Origin: Caedimonas sp.
Lineage (GTDB): Bacteria > Pseudomonadota > Alphaproteobacteria > Caedimonadales > Caedimonadaceae
Direction of reading: 5' to 3'
Assembly (NCBI GenBank): GCA_016794245.1
Contig: JAEUKR010000023.1
Location: 1-64,000 of the forward strand
DNA length: 64,000 bases
The notes under the pieces were generated by a model, which saw only the letters and a list, made by a program, of their open reading frames with translations, had not been told where the DNA came from and did not search any database. Positions within the stretch are counted from its first letter, which is position 1. Each line of letters starts with the position of its first letter. A program made the position numbers and the translations under genes. Below, in pieces: positions 63,308 through 64,000 of the stretch.

Positions 63308-64000
63308 ATGATCCGACTTTTGCCTCAAACGCTGATTAATCAAATCGCTGCAGGGGAAGTGGTCGAGCGTCCCGCTTCAGTCGTTAAGGAATTGGTGGAG
63401 AATGCGATTGACGCGGGCGCTCGTAAAATTGATGTCACGCTTCGCGAAGGCGGCCGCAGCCTCATTCTGGTGGAAGATGATGGCAACGGTATGTCTCCCA
63501 AGGATTTGTCCCTGGCTGTCGAACGTCATGCAACGTCAAAAATACCCGATGAGAATTTGTTCAACATTCAAACTTTGGGCTTTCGAGGAGAGGCGCTTCC
63601 CTCTATCGGTTCGGTCAGTCGTCTGACTCTTCTGTCGCGCCGACCCCAGGATGAAACAGCGTGGAAGCTTTTTGTCGAAGGGGGCGTGAAGCATGAACCA
63701 GAGCCGGCTTCAGGAACCTTGGGAACGCGCGTGGAAGTGCGGGATCTCTTCTATGCGACGCCCGCGCGGCTGAAGTTTCTGAAATCAGCAACCACCGAAA
63801 CATCTTATATCGTTGAAATACTGCACCGCCTGGCGATGGTAAATCCGAAAATCTTCTTCAGCTTGAAAGATGATAAACGATCATTGTTTTCCCTGTCAGC
63901 CTTGGAGGGAGAGGGAGATTTGCGTCAGCGCGTAACCGATATTATGGGTCGGGAGTTTGCCGAAAACGTCGTGCGTGTTGAAGCGGCGCGTGGAGGACTT
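63308..64000 (+). CDS. mutL: DNA mismatch repair protein MutL, N-terminal part
   Basis: MutL couples mismatch recognition by MutS to downstream repair. The first 231 codons are present; the gene runs off the right edge. The GHKL ATPase motifs are clear: LINQIAAGEVVERPASVVKE, ENAIDAGA, VEDDGNGM and TLGFRGEALPSIGSVS. The start ATG at 63308 lies 6 bases after the pgi stop. No stop codon is seen before the window ends. Confidence 0.96.
   Translation, partial: MIRLLPQTLINQIAAGEVVERPASVVKELVENAIDAGARKIDVTLREGGRSLILVEDDGNGMSPKDLSLAVERHATSKIPDENLFNIQTLGFRGEALPSIGSVSRLTLLSRRPQDETAWKLFVEGGVKHEPEPASGTLGTRVEVRDLFYATPARLKFLKSATTETSYIVEILHRLAMVNPKIFFSLKDDKRSLFSLSALEGEGDLRQRVTDIMGREFAENVVRVEAARGGL

Overview
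The window reads as a chromosomal segment of an alphaproteobacterium of moderate GC, most likely a host-associated lineage of the Holosporales / Caedibacter-Paracaedibacter kind. The alphaproteobacterial signs are the fabD-fabG-acpP-fabF-mltG block, a bacterial NDUFA12 homologue next to an MlaD-type protein and a DUF2155 protein, a short HPr kinase, a DUF3035 (BamF-like) lipoprotein after ileS-lspA, the lpoA/rsmI-yraN-gshB arrangement, and a membrane cytochrome c. The host-associated signs are a secreted F-box plus leucine-rich-repeat protein of eukaryotic style and heavy loading with short palindromic repeats. The taxon is inference; no rRNA gene is present.

Layout. 1-5.1 kb: start of an unidentified minus-strand gene, fatty acid synthesis genes, mltG and tRNA-Ala(GGC). 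5.2-10.4 kb: hprK, an OmpA-type lipoprotein, a YfgM/TPR-type membrane protein, bamB and der. 10.4-12.5 kb: an AT-rich island with the F-box/LRR gene and a broken IS1595-type transposase. 12.5-17.8 kb: a type I secretion system (HlyD adaptor, LapB-type ABC exporter, TolC) with no recognisable substrate. 17.8-20.2 kb: repeats around a nucleoside hydrolase, and hsp20 with a possible RNA-thermometer leader. 20.2-25.4 kb: rimP-nusA-infB-rbfA. 25.5-32.8 kb: NDUFA12, mlaD, DUF2155, dps, rnhB, a secreted unknown, a cupin/heme-oxygenase-like fusion, dcd and murA. 33-43.5 kb: pcm, peroxiredoxin, nitronate monooxygenase-like protein, truB-rpsO-pnp, comM, gshB and a BON lipoprotein. 43.5-48.6 kb: yraN, rsmI, lpoA, hrcA-grpE and rph. 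48.7-54.9 kb: cytochrome c and the yejABEF peptide importer. 55-64 kb: ileS, lspA, a BamF-like lipoprotein, two M16 proteases, pgi and the start of mutL.

Most genes are housekeeping and sit in tight operons with overlapping or near-overlapping ends. Envelope functions recur: mltG, bamB, the BamF-like lipoprotein, the OmpA lipoprotein, lspA, lpoA, the BON lipoprotein and the MlaD protein.

The most unusual content is two families of short palindromic elements. Family B (about 80-180 bp, ends like TATACCCTTCGTCTTTC ... CCGGGGG) occurs at a dozen or more places, mostly between genes. It also appears inside reading frames: twice in the DUF2155 gene, at the N-terminus of rsmI, and at the C-terminus of lspA. 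This resembles Rickettsia palindromic elements that invade ORFs. Family A (43-170 bp, ends like AGACCTCTTGCATAACC) folds into long hairpins. Other points of interest are the F-box/LRR protein, the cupin fused to a diiron-oxidase-like domain, the Lys/His-rich stretch on TolC, and a terminator-like hairpin in the rimP-nusA leader.
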